NCBI RefSeq assembly: GCF_005061465.1
Contig: NZ_LAUS01000008.1
Coordinates: forward strand, 1 to 64,000
Length of the DNA: 64,000 nt
DNA from: Mycoplasmopsis bovis 8790
GTDB taxonomy: Bacteria > Bacillota_I > Bacilli_A > Mycoplasmatales > Metamycoplasmataceae
Direction of reading: 5' to 3'
Made by a program: the position numbers and the translations under genes. The notes beneath the pieces are model-generated. The model saw only the letters and a list, made by a program, of their open reading frames with translations, had not been told where the DNA came from and searched no databases. Positions 42,766 to 54,257 of the stretch are shown one piece after another; within the stretch, counting starts at the first letter, position 1; each line of letters opens with the position of its first letter.

Positions 42766-43152
42766 TTACTTGAATAGAAGTTTAAATAGGGTTGTTTCCC
42801 CTAAGTGTATAACACCATCAAGATTCATGTCTTTTCTTAATAATTGTCTAAGAGTATCGTTATGGCTAATAAAATCAATTTGAGCACTGTCTTTTAGTAT
42901 TTTTATGCCTGAAATATTTATGTTATATGCTTTTTCATTAATTTTCAAAATAATTTTCTGCCCTTGTTTTAAAGAATAAAATAATTTGTTGTTGCCTAGC
43001 AAGTACATTCTATTTTTGCTATCTATATAAAGATTTATTTTTTCTGTTTTCTCTATTTTATAGTTAAATATAAAAATCAGTAAGACTATTGATGCAACTA
43101 GAACTAAGGCAAGTCAGAATCAAATTCATCTAGATATTTTTGTTAATTTCAT
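42766..43152 (-). CDS. Small membrane partner of the C39 exporter
   Basis: 128 aa. Start ATG at 43152 inside the end of the ABC gene (23-nt overlap), which ties it to the exporter. The N-terminal helix is Trp-rich (ISRWIWFWLALVLVASIVLL, with two TGA codons as Trp); residues 35-128 form a beta-rich outside domain (YLLGNNKLFYSLKQGQKIIL). The size and topology recall the base of an HlyD-type adaptor without its hairpin, but I cannot prove homology. 28 bp separate it from ybeY. Confidence 0.65.
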
Positions 43153-45187
43153 CGAAATTTACTTCCTTGCCTTGATGCACAAAATTATTACTATGGCTTA
43201 TCTCAACAAATAGTGCATCTTTTTGATAATCTTTTATAGCATTTTTGATTATTAGACCATTATCAACGCTAATGTTTTCAAACGCTTCATCTAACATCAC
43301 AACCTTATATTTTTTGGTAAGCAATCTAAACAATAGTATTATTTGCTTTTGACCGCTTGATAAATTAGAAGCATTATTATAAATTTCTGAATTTAAATTT
43401 ATGTTTGCGTTGCTAATAACATTTATTAATCCATAATCCTTTATATTACTGTTGAGAACAAGTGCTTTTTCCTTATTGTTGTCTGATATAAAGTCAATAA
43501 CTTTCATATTTGGAATGTAAATATCATTAGATATGTAAGCTATATTATCTAGAAATTCCTCAAAATTAATTTGCTTTTGATTTATTCCATTAATCAAATA
43601 TAAGCCAGAATAGTTATCAAAATCTCCTTTTATAAGTTTCATTAATGAACTTTTTCCTGAGCCATTTTTGCCCTTAAAACAGACATTTTGGTTAATTATT
43701 ATATTTTCAAAATCTAGTATGTTGACGCCTTCTTCATAACCAAATTTAACTCCCTTTAATTCAATGCTTTCAACTTTGCTAACAGATAGTCCATTATCTG
43801 CAATATGCTTATGTGGTAAGTTAAACACAAAGTTTATTTGATCTATATACTTTTTAATTAATGAGTTAGATGATAACAAGCCAGATATTGACAATAATGG
43901 ATTTATGAAAAAACTGACACTAGTTAAAAACATCATCATATCACCATTTGTCAACTTGTTTCTTATTATTAAAAAAGTTGATACAAAAATGATGGTATTA
44001 GATATATTACCTACAAAAATATTGTTAAATAAATTATTGTTTGAGCCTGTTTTATAGATTTTTTCGTCTGATTGTTTATTTTTAATTGTTTTCTTATATT
44101 GAGAAAGTCATATATTGTTAAAATAACTTCTATCGCTAAAATTATCTTTTGAGTTTACATAATCTATATCTGCTTGAATTTTTTTAGTTGCTGCATGAAT
44201 TGAATAATTATGTAAATTTTCTAACTTACTTTGATAAATAAAGTTGGCAATAATTATCAAAATAACTATGCAAACAACCATAGCAAATAATAAATAGTTC
44301 AGTCATATTAGTAGTAGACCTGAAAGTATTAGACTAAGAACTTCGCTTATAAATGTATAAGCAAAATTTGCTTGAAATTCACTTATGTGCTGAATGTATG
44401 CTGAGCGCTTAAAATATTCAGAATTGTTAAGCTTATGAAGATTATTTAATGAAGTGTTTTTAAGTTTGAGAAAAAATTCAGTACTTAATTTTATGCTTAT
44501 TTTATTACTAATTTTATTGACAATATATGACTTAAAATGCTGATTTATAGCCTTTAAAATACTAATTCATACAAAAAGTACAAATACAACAATAATTGTT
44601 TTGTTCAGAAAATTTGGAAGTATAAAATCAAACACTATTTTGATAAAAAAAGATGAAGAAAAGGATAACAGCAAGTTTATAAATGTTGAGATTAGTAAAG
44701 GATATGCATATTCTTTATTAGAAATTAGACTCTTTATTCTATTGTCAATGGCAAAGTTACTTTTTCCCTTAGTGAATTTCAATGGAGATACTAAAACAAC
44801 AACATTTGCATATTGCTCTTTTAATTCTGATTCATCCATTTTTATTAATCTGCCATACTCAGGATCTAATATAAAAAACTTTTTATGTCTTATTTTTAAT
44901 AGTACAACATAATGACTATATCCATTTCGATTAAGAAGTAATATAAGTGGCATATCTTCATTATTTATTGAAGTTAAAGCATTAAAATCACCTGAATATG
45001 AATCGAGTTTAATACCATTATCATTAGCTATGCTTTTTAAATTAAACAAGCTTATTCCATCCTTGCCATATGAACAATTAATTTTTAAATAATTTATATC
45101 AATGTCTTTATGATGATAATAATTTATTAAATAACTTAATACGTGCAAGCCACAATCTCTTTGATCTTCCTGTTTACTTATTCTCAT
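43130..45187 (-). CDS. C39 peptidase-containing ABC exporter
   Basis: 685 aa in one frame. Residues 1-130 are a C39 cysteine peptidase: Gln6, Cys12 (QEDQRDCG), His92 (SHYVVLL) and Asp108 (FILDPEYG). A six-helix membrane domain follows (about 150-430), then the ATPase: Walker A KGKNGSGKSS, signature NLSSGQKQ, Walker B VVMLDEAFENI, H-loop EISHSN. Proteins of this kind cut a double-glycine leader off a peptide and export it. No leader peptide gene is visible in the window. ATG at 45187 with AAAGGT. Its downstream partner overlaps it. Confidence 0.88.
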
Positions 45188-45236
45188 ACCTTTAAATTTT
45201 GATATCTTGCTTAAAGATTAATAAACGGAAAAATTC

Positions 45237-45259
45237 GGGAAAAATAGACTGTTTTTCCC
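45237..45259. promoter_or_regulatory. Inverted repeat between the divergent C39 exporter and rpiB
   Basis: Perfect 8-bp arms GGGAAAAA / TTTTTCCC with a 7-base spacer, 50 bp before the exporter ATG and about 85 bp before rpiB. Since no gene ends here, it is more likely an operator or a leader hairpin than a terminator. Confidence 0.45.
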
Positions 45260-45343
45260 AGAGACCATAATTTTAAGTTGCACAAACAATGCATGCTGTT
45301 TTTGTTGTAAAATTTTTCTATAAAAAAATTACTGGAGCTAATA

Positions 45344-45790
45344 ATGAAAAAGGGTAAAGTTGTTTTGGCTAGCGACCATGGCGGTTGCGATTTGAAAAAT
45401 GAGATCAAAAATTATGTAAATGATCTAGGGTATGAAACAGTTGATTTAGGACCTGAAGACAGTTCAAAGTCTATTTCATATGCTGAACAAGGTCATAAGT
45501 TAGCTAATTACTTGTTAGACAATAAAGATGTTTCATTTGGAATTGGTTTATGTGGTACTGGTTTAGGTATTTCTTATGCATTAAATAGACACAATGGTAT
45601 AAGAGCCGCTAGAGTAACTTCTGTTGAAGATGCCAACCTTGCTAAATTACACAATAATGCTAATGTACTAGTAATGGGCGGTAGACAGGTAAATATTGAT
45701 CAAGCTAAGGCAATGATTAATGAGTATATAAATACAGATTATGAAGCCGGCAGACACCAAGCTAGAATTGATCAAATTGATAAGTATTAA
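45344..45790 (+). CDS. rpiB: Ribose-5-phosphate isomerase B (RpiB/LacAB family)
   Basis: 148 aa. Interconverts ribulose-5-P and ribose-5-P. ASDHGG at residues 10-15, GLCGTGLGIS with the catalytic Cys and NRHNGIRAARV. Length fits RpiB. A galactose-6-phosphate isomerase subunit is similar, but no lac genes are near. GGAGC before the ATG. Confidence 0.93.
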   Translation: MKKGKVVLASDHGGCDLKNEIKNYVNDLGYETVDLGPEDSSKSISYAEQGHKLANYLLDNKDVSFGIGLCGTGLGISYALNRHNGIRAARVTSVEDANLAKLHNNANVLVMGGRQVNIDQAKAMINEYINTDYEAGRHQARIDQIDKY

Positions 45791-45798
45791 GAAACAAA

Positions 45799-45830
45799 AA
45801 ACACATATGGGAGTTAACATATGTGTTTTA
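45799..45830 (+). terminator. Terminator after rpiB
   Basis: Perfect 11-bp stem AAACACATATG / CATATGTGTTT followed by T-rich sequence, 8 bp after the stop. Confidence 0.85.
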
Positions 45831-45866
45831 GTTTGCTAATTATGCTGTTTTATAGGCAAATAATAA

Positions 45867-47807
45867 CTATTTAAGTTGCTTGCCGTCATAGGTTTTTGCT
45901 ATTTCAGGTGGTTCGATATAACTATCTTTAGTTTTATTAAGTTTATGCAACTCATTTGCTAAATATTGATACTTATCAATTGATCTAATCGTAAGCTTTT
46001 CGCCTTTTTTGTTATAAATAATTGGACTTTCTAAGACAAATGACCCTTTAATGTTAGAGTGCAATGCTGAAAACTCATCTCATTCTTTATTAAAGTATGT
46101 GTATGTAAAAGGTAGTATATGGCCACTATTAAAAACTGTTGTATATGTTTTATCATCTTGAGCATCATCTCAGGTTAAATCAATATACCTTAACTTGCCA
46201 TCAGTTTTAGAACGATATACATTCCAAGCATGCGGTTCTTTGGTTTCTAATTTTATAAATTTATCAGTTTTGTCATCATATTTATATCTAAATACATCTC
46301 CAGTTTGGTAGCCTATATCTATATTTAGAAATAATCCATATAAAGTAAGCAATCTAGCATAGGTTTCACAAACACCTTTTATTTTTTCTTCATATGATTT
46401 TACTTTTGATAATACTCCAGGATTGCGCATTGCTAGATTGATCTCGCCTGTTCTAATTTCTTCATTTAAAGCTTCAATGTCATAGTTAATTTTTCAAGTT
46501 ATAAAATTATGCAATGATCTAAGTTTTTGCTCTTCATTGAAATTTTTTGAAATTAAATAAGGGATAGTAGACAAAACATACTCTTTGAGTTTTTTTCACT
46601 CTTCTCTATTGTGACGGTAAACTAATGAATTTGCATAAATAACTTTAGCATTATAATTCTGACCACTAATAAGATTTGGCAAAGTATAATTATATGTAAA
46701 AAAGTTCTTATGATCCTGTGAATTAGCTGGATAGGCAAAATATCCTCATGGACCTATTGCTTCAGTTGTTCTAAATGCAGAATAACCTAAAGCCCACTCA
46801 TCTTCTCTTAAGTTTATCTTACTTGCTTTAAATGCTTCGATAAATTTACTGATATCAAGCTTACTAAGATCAGAATATTCAGAATATTCAAATTTTTTCG
46901 CTTCATTAAATTCTGCTGAACTTATGTCGTTTTGATTAGATTTGTGTAAATATAAACCGCCATCAGCAATTAACATAAGCCTTAATTTTTTGATCTTTTC
47001 AGTTGGTGAGTTTTTTATAAAATCAATTTTTGTAAGATCTGGAGTATAGCCATCATTTTCAGGATTAAATGCTAGGTCTTTATTCTTGTCTAAAATTGCC
47101 AAAAATGTCTTGGTTTCATTTACTATTCATCTGGCAAAATTATAATTTTGAATTTTCTTTTCAGCCCCTGAATAAGCCAGGCAAAATTCTTTGAATTTTT
47201 CTCAGCCATTTTCTTTAGTTAGAAAGTTTTCCGCAAAATAACCAAAGTGTATTTTATTTCTGTCATAAACAATTGTTTTGCCTTCAGGAACTGCTTGAAA
47301 ATTAGCTGAATCATTCTGTAAATCAATTCAATTGGTCAAAATAATTCAATACAACTTATTATGTTTGTATAAATCAATATAGTCATCTATTTTTTTAACA
47401 AGAGGTATTATACTTTTGCTTCTTGAGTCTTCAAAAATTTCAATTAACTCATATCATAATTGCTTTAATTCAATATTTTCGCTACTTAAAATTTCTTTGT
47501 TTTTTACAGGGATGTTTTTATTCCAGAATCCGTTTTTTAGCTTTTGGCTAGACACCTGGATGCTGTTATGAGAAATTTCGGACTTTATAGGACTAAATTT
47601 ATAGGTTACATCTTCAATCTTAACATTATCATCATCAGTCTTCCTATTTACAATACTGGAACCTTTATCAACTACTTTTATAGAAGTGTTGTCAGATTTA
47701 TTGCTAACTAAGTCTTTATTAATTGCTAAATCAATACATGAAGTTAGAAAAATTGGCGTTGTTAATAATGGAGAAAGTAGAAATAATTTACTTATTTTTT
47801 TAGCCAT
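45867..47807 (-). CDS. Transglutaminase-like lipoprotein
   Basis: 646 aa with TGA as Trp. Signal peptide and lipobox (FLTSC) put it on the outer face. The C-terminal third carries a transglutaminase-like cysteine peptidase fold: GVCETYARLL with Cys480, EPHAWN with His526 and RYIDLTWDD with Asp543. The rest is helical without known motifs. Such enzymes cross-link, deamidate or cut proteins; the substrate is unknown. AAGGAGC before the ATG. It lies 38 bp after a YitT-like gene and could share its transcript. Confidence 0.85.
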
Positions 47808-47845
47808 TGCATTGCTCCTTGATAACTTACTTAATAATATTGATT

Positions 47846-49063
47846 TTATTTTTTGTCCTTATTTACAATGCTGGAAGTATAAATTGTACCTTTCATTCTT
47901 TTTATGTCAAACATACAAATCATTGCATTAGGATCTACTTCATTAATAATTTTTAAAGCAACAGATGATTCTATATACATTGTGTTTATAATTAGCACTT
48001 GCTGCATTTCACCACTATAGCCCCCAGTAAAGTCAGCTATAGTTACTGAAAATCTTTTGTCCTTGAGTGCGAAAATTCTGTCTAAAATTTCTTGAGGTTT
48101 TGAAGTGTAGGCTTCTATTTTTACCATTTTATATTTAGGGAACAAAATATCAACAACAATTCCATTAACTAAAATTAAAATAAATGAACTAGCAAAACTG
48201 GCATTAAAAAATATTTCTACATTTCAGTTCTTCGATGCTAGTCCAGATGGAATATATGTGCCTATTGCATTGGCTAATAATAAGCACGCAATGTGAATTA
48301 CTATGTAAATTATTCCAAGGTTTTTAAACTTCTTTTGCGAGTATCAAACCACAAAAATATCAAATCCTGCTGTTGTTGAATTTACAATTAATAACGATGC
48401 TGCTAAAGCTCCTTGTATTATTGCCCACAATAAGCCATAAAACATTATAGAAATTGGATTATTGCCATTTTGTCCAGAATAATTCACAGCTCAAGTTGTG
48501 ATCTGAACAATGTTATTTGGCTGATTTATAGCATTATTAGTAAAATTGCTGTCTATGACTTTACCCAAAATTAATCAATTTTCTGATCCGGGAATGCTAC
48601 TAAAAGCTATACCAAAAATGGTAGCAAAAAGCATAAAAAGCATAGTTAAAATAGCAAAATTCTTGTTGATTTTTATGCTGGCAAAAATAAATAGTGGAAT
48701 ATTGATGACAAAATTTATCATCCAGAAGCAAATATTAAAAATTAATCTTGCCGTCTGTTCACTTCTGTCATCATAAATTGCTAAAAACGAAGCTAAACGA
48801 GCAATACTTTGGCTAAGTGCATCGAGCCCTAAACCATAAAGCCCTGTGTTTTGTACTAATAGCAAGCTTATAAATGAAAATAAAAATGAAATAATCAAAA
48901 CAACTATTGCTTGCTGTCAAAATTTAGTTAATGTATGTAAAAAAGAAAAATGCAGAACTTTTTCTTCGACTTTAATTCTATTTATTTCGTAAGTAGAATT
49001 TTGATCAATAGTTCTTTTGATTTTTTCATGCTGTTTTAGTTTGTCATCATTAATATTTTTCAT
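47846..49063 (-). CDS. YitT family membrane protein
   Basis: 405 aa. About six membrane helices from residue 50 on (for example AIVVLIISFLFSFISLLL; ILILVNGIVVDILF) and a C-terminal soluble domain of about 95 residues of the DUF2179 type (SKPQEILDRIF, YSGEMQQVLIIN, DPNAMICMFDI). YitT proteins are of unknown function, perhaps transport. The extracellular loop near residue 150 is longer than usual. ATG at 49063. Confidence 0.82.
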
Positions 49064-49144
49064 ACCTAATTAAAGTATATATTTTTAGAAGATATGATCC
49101 ATTTAAAAATGTTATTGTTTGACAATTAGGGCAAATTTTCATAT

Positions 49145-49636
49145 TTAAGCAATGCCTTTTAATATCCAGGCAGTTATTAAGAGAATTATTGATAGTATGA
49201 ATACAATAACTAATACGAAGTTATAACCATTGGCTTTTGTTGATTCATTCATCCTTTGTCGTTCGAGCTCTAAATCCTCGCGCAAAACCTTAAGTCTTAG
49301 CTCTCTTTCTTTAGAAGCAGGCTTCTTTTTTTCCTCTTCTATTTTATTGGCTAATTCGTTTGATTTTTGATTTTTATTTTTTCTAAATGCCCTAAATAAA
49401 AAACCTGTTGAAAATATAAATATTAAGCCACTATAAGCCAATAATGTTATTCCAATTATAAAGGTTCAATCTTGTGCAATTCTTTTAGATGTATAAATCC
49501 CAGGCTCATTTTTTCACTTAGCAAAATAAAGCGAAAGAGAGAGAACAAGCATAATCAAAGAAACCACTACAAAGTGCATACATTTTTTTCATGAAAAAGA
49601 TTTTCTAAAGTATTCTGCATTAAACTTTATTTTCAT
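49145..49636 (-). CDS. DUF3899-like small membrane protein
   Basis: 163 aa. Three hydrophobic stretches: residues about 20-39, 56-78 and 140-160, with a charged helical loop between the last two (ANKIEEEKKKPASKERELR). I think it belongs to the mycoplasma DUF3899 family from its shape, at moderate certainty. The N-terminal part is separated by TGA-Trp in the standard code. Confidence 0.6.
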
Positions 49637-49667
49637 TATTACTAAATTATAAATGCTAATTTAGATA

Positions 49668-49690
49668 ATAAAAGCAAGCCAAAGCCTGCT
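49668..49690 (-). terminator. Terminator of the opp operon
   Basis: Stem AGCAGGC / GCTTGCT on the minus strand with one G-U pair, followed by TTTTATTAT. It lies 17 bp after the lipoprotein stop. Confidence 0.65.
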
Positions 49691-49706
49691 AATATCAATT
49701 TGTGCA

Positions 49707-50690
49707 CTATCAGGTGTATTTATATTCATATTCTTTATCAGAAGTTACTTTAGTTTCCTTGCCTTCAGAATCAAATATACTGGTTTGTAGTTTGAATTTA
49801 ATTGTAGCTTGCTTGCCACCACCATTTGTAACACTAAGATTAGTTAATATGGTATCACCAGCATTCTTTAAGGAAATATAAGCCGTTGGATCTTTTTGTA
49901 TTTTTTCAAAAGTTACATCGGTTGCTGATGACTTTTCAATGAACTTATCAGGCTCAAAACTTTCATATCCAGTGAAGCCATCGATTTTGAAATTTTCAAT
50001 CTTTTTAGCTAGCTTTATTGGAAAGTCATTACCAGTTTCTCTTGTGTTATGCTCAACAGTATAAGTAAATGATAAATTGACAAAGCCCTTTTTGATACCT
50101 TCATTATCTTTACCAAAGTCCAATTTTAGATCCTTAGAGATTTTGACACCTGCTTGTGATAGTAGATTATTACTTTGCAAATCTAAAAGAAGTTTGTCAT
50201 TAAATATTTCAGTTACCAATAGTGTTTTTTTATCAATTGGGGTTCCTAAATTTCTAGTTTTAGAGAAATATAAATTTGAATTAATAGATGATAATTGTTC
50301 TTTGACATTAGACTTAAAGTTTTGTAAATAAATAAATTTTTTAGGGGTTATATTCTTTTTGTTATTTTTGTCAAATAATTTATATTCGACAAATAAATAT
50401 CCATAGTTGTCATTAGGTCTAACGCTAATTAGCTCATAACCATATTTGTCTGTTTTATTGCCTTTTTGGGTAACTTCTAACACTTTTGCATATGATGATT
50501 TATTTTCTCTTACAAATTCTGATGGAGATTTTTTAGCAAAATCAGTTTTGCCATCTGAAACTAAAGACAACGAAACATCCTTAAAATCTTTCGGGTTGAA
50601 ATCTTGCTTTTCATTACATGAAGCTGATAATACTGGTGCAAATAATGCAATAGGCATTGATAACATAACTAATTTAGTTTTCTTATTCAT
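49707..50690 (-). CDS. Lipoprotein, last gene of the opp operon
   Basis: 327 aa. Signal with lipobox LSASC (Cys25). The frame ends with a TGA read as Trp and then TAG, so the stop is 3 bp further than the standard code suggests. The mature part is a beta-rich, lysine-rich surface protein (YGYLFVEYKLFDKNNKK; ISKDLKLDFGKDNEG) with a vague resemblance to variable-surface-protein domains. The ATG is 12 bp after the oppF stop, with AAAGGAGC, so it is made with the transporter and may help to bind or present peptides. Confidence 0.8.
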
Positions 50691-50702
50691 TATTATGCTC
50701 CT

Positions 50703-53105
50703 TTACTTCTTATCATCTTCTTTTGTGTCTATAACATCAGTATTTTTAGGCTTCCCTAAACGAAATGGTTTCACTCATTCATTGACTTGTTTGTCTGTTC
50801 CATAGATATAATGGTCATTTTCAACAATGTAGTTTGATGGAATATCAGGGTATTGTTGTTCTTTTAAATAATCCAATTCAAAGTTTATGTTTTCAAACTT
50901 TTCATTAGCATTTGAGATCTTAGGAATTGCTTTAAATAAGTTCTTGGTATATGGGTGCAATGGTCTTTTATAAACTGTTGCAGTATCGCCAGATTCAACT
51001 ATTTTACCAAGGTGCATAATTTGCACATTGTCTGCAATATACTCAATCATTGACAAGTCATGCGCTATAAAAATCATTCCTATGTTTTTCTTTTCACACA
51101 AGTCTTTTAATAAGTTAACTACTTGAGCCTGAATTGAAATATCAAGTGATGCAATAGGCTCATCAGCTACTATAACTTTTGGTTCAGTTATTAATGCTCT
51201 AGCAATAACAATTCTTTGACGTTGACCACCTGAAAATTCATGAGGATAACGATAAGCAAACTGTTTTAAAAGCCCAACATCTTCTAATGATTTATAAATC
51301 ATTGATCTTGTTATTAATTTAGTAATCATTTGTTTTGCAAACAGTCTGTTGTAAATGTTAAATAGTGAATTTTCAAATTGCTTAATACCTAGCAATAGGT
51401 AAATTGTTCTAACATCTTTAAATAAGTGTTTTACTTCAACTTCAAATGATTTTAAAGTAGATAACTTATTAGAAACTTTTTGTTTATAAATCTTGATAGT
51501 TTTGTTAATTTCATGCATTTTTGCATGATCTTTTTTAGCTTTTGCTTCTTTTAAATCACTAGTAAGTTTTTCAAAGAAAGCTTCATTAATCTTTTTAAAC
51601 TTAACATCGTTAATACCCTGCTGAGTTTTTAAATTTTTATATAAAAGACTTTCGTTAAGAATGTCTTTGTCTAATTGCTTAATTTGTTTTTGAATGTTTT
51701 TGTTATATTTATCGTTTTCAGCTTTGAAAACTTTTTCGGCATTAGCTAATTTTTGCTCGGCAGCTTCTAATTCTTTCTTGCCAAAAGCCGGTTTTTCATC
51801 TTTTGAATGAATAATTTCTTTTTGAGCTTTGATTGAATCTTCAATTTTTATAAGTGCTGAATTGAATTCTAATTCATTAGAATGGTTTAACTTTAGATAT
51901 TCACTAACATCAAAGTTATAATCAGATTCAATTATTAATTTAGCAACTGCTTTAAAATCTTTTGAAATTGGAAGCGATTCTAAATGTTCAATATAAAAGC
52001 TATTAGTATATTTGTTTAATTCAGCAATAAATTGGCGAATTTGATCTATTGATAAATGGCTTAACTTCGACTTGTATTTTTTGATTACATCTAGCCTTAT
52101 TTTGTTGGTTAGCTCTTTTTTATAGTTAAAAAAGTAAAAATCTAAGTCATAAGTATTTAATCTTGCATAACGGCAAATTTTTATCTCGTTTTTGTATTCT
52201 GAAAGGAAATTATTAAAAGCGTTTTTATTAGTTAATAAGTAATCGCTTTGATTACTTTTTAACTCTTTTAATTCCTTTTCTAATTCACTTAGTTTGTTCA
52301 ATGCATCATATTGCTTTTGCGAATACTTGCATAATTTTTTAACTACTTCTAGTTCTTTTGCAGCATTTATATAGTCTAATTCGTCAAAAGTGACATCATT
52401 ATTTCTAAACTGCGCTTGCTTTTCATAATAGAAAGCCATTAATTGATCTGTATTTGAGTACATCTCATTAATAATTGAGCTTTCCATTGTTTGTTTTTCT
52501 TCTAAATAGTTAAAGTAAGAAACAAAATTTTCGTCAATAGATAAGTTTTCTCAGTCAAACTTAAAGTCAATTAGCCTATCTGATCATTTAGGAAAAAATG
52601 TGCTAGATGGCTCATTAATTGCCTTAAGGTTTTTAATTTTTAACTTTTTAGCATAAAGCAAAAATGTAAATGGAAAGTTCTCAGTAACTTTTTTTCAGTC
52701 ACTAAATAAATCCCCAGTTTTTTGCTTAATTATGTTGTTAACAACTAAAGGTTCTTTAAGAATGCTATAGACAGTTTTTTGGCCGTTTAAGGATGCATGT
52801 GGATCTTGGAAGATCATTTGCACTCTTTTACGTAAAAACTTTTCGCGTTTTTTAGAAATATTCTCGCCACTGATGATTTGATCATCTAAAGTAACAAAAC
52901 CATTAAAATCGTCATAAAGTCTTAAAATTGAACGTCCAACAGTGGTTTTTCCACTTCCTGACTCCCCTATCAAACCGACTATTTCACCTTCGTGTAATTT
53001 AAATGACACGCCGTCAACAGCCTTGTTTACTTTACCATTGTTTAAAAAGTACTTTTTAAGATCTTGAATTTCTAAAATGACTTTTTTATTGTCGTTATTC
53101 TTCAT
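50703..53105 (-). CDS. oppF: Oligopeptide ABC transporter ATPase OppF, with large insertion
   Basis: 800 aa, more than twice the usual 320. N-terminal half-domain: Walker A GESGSGKTT near residue 48, Q-loop MIFQDPHASLNG. Then about 480 extra residues (115-610) of charged, helical and coiled-coil sequence (KELEAAEQKLANAEKVFK). The second half begins with EFSGGQRQRIVIARAL near 625, Walker B VIVADEPIASLD, switch IAHDLSMIEYI, and the Opp C-terminus KIVESGDTATVYKRPLHPYT. All catalytic motifs are intact. Long OppF proteins are usual in mycoplasmas. Overlaps the end of oppD by 11 nt. Confidence 0.94.
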
Positions 53106-54243
53106 CGTCTTTAAATACCTTTCTAAAACTTTTTAGTCTATGTTCTAATTCTTTTGGTCTTTGTACTTTTGGTGCGTCAGGGTGAAGCAGTCATGTTGCT
53201 GCTTTATGATGACTATTAATTTCAATTAATGGCGGTTCTTTTTCATAATCGATTTCTAAAGCAAAGTCATTTCTAGGCGCAAATGGGTCACCGATAGGTA
53301 AGTTTGCCATATCTGGTGGGGTTCCTTGAATTGAGAATAATCTCTCATCATCATTTTCAGGTATAGCTGAGATAAGTGCTCATGTATATGGGTGAGCTGG
53401 ATTAGTAAAAATGTCTTTTCTAGTTCCTCTTTCAACAATTTTGCCAGCATACATAACATAAATATATTCACAAAACTTAGCAACAACACTAATGTTATGT
53501 GAAATTAAAATTATTGAGATGTTGTATTCTTGACGTATTTGTTCAAAAAGAGCTAAAACTGAAGCTTGCACAGTTGGGTCTAAAGCAGTAGTAGGCTCAT
53601 CTGCTATTATTAATAATGGCTTTAAAGCAACAACCATTGTTATAACAACTCTTTGCTTCATCCCACCACTTAATGTGTGTGGATATCTATCATAAACTTC
53701 TTCAGCATCATAAATGCCAAATCTTTCCAAAAGGCCTATTAAATAGGCTTTTTTCTCTTCCTTAGATCTTCATTTTCACTCGCTGTTTAAATTCAAAGCA
53801 TCTAGTAATTGCTTTCCTATTTTTCTAGTTGGATTAAGTGAAGTAAGCGGATCTTGAGGAATATATCCAATGTAGTGTCCTCTAACTGATTCTCATAATT
53901 TTTGCTTTTTAATTTTAGATAAATCAATGTCGCTAATAACTAATTCATCGCATGATACCAAGGCGTTCTCGTTAACATTAATTAAGGCTTTTGAAGTAAC
54001 TGACTTACCAGAACCTGATTCGCCAACTAGACCGACAATTTGTCCATTATTAACGTCAATATCTACGCCTCTTACTATTCTTATAAGTGAATTACGCCCG
54101 TTTTTAAAATCAACTTTTAGATTTCTAACTTTTAGAAGTTGATTATTAGGCAACTTTTCAACCCTAATTGAAGATAATTTGTCATTAAAGTCACTCATGA
54201 CTTCGTTTTCAGCAGTGGTATTAGATTGAATATTTGTATCCAT
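53095..54243 (-). CDS. oppD: Oligopeptide ABC transporter ATPase OppD
   Basis: 382 aa. Walker A GESGSGKS near residue 75, signature LSGGMKQRV, Walker B LIIADEPTTALD, switch ISHNISVVAKF, then the Opp-type C-terminus NPAHPYTWALISAIPE. Partner of OppF. TGA-Trp codons interrupt it in the standard code. AAGGTAATT before the ATG; 14 bp after oppC. Confidence 0.95.
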
Positions 54244-54257
54244 AATTACCTTTCAAA

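Noticed and set aside
49710-49712. TGA as the stop of the opp-operon lipoprotein
   Set aside because: TGA is Trp in this organism; TAG follows immediately (49707-49709) and is the real stop.
53256-53489. Small frame inside oppD
   Set aside because: It is out of frame with oppD, whose motifs cover the same bases.
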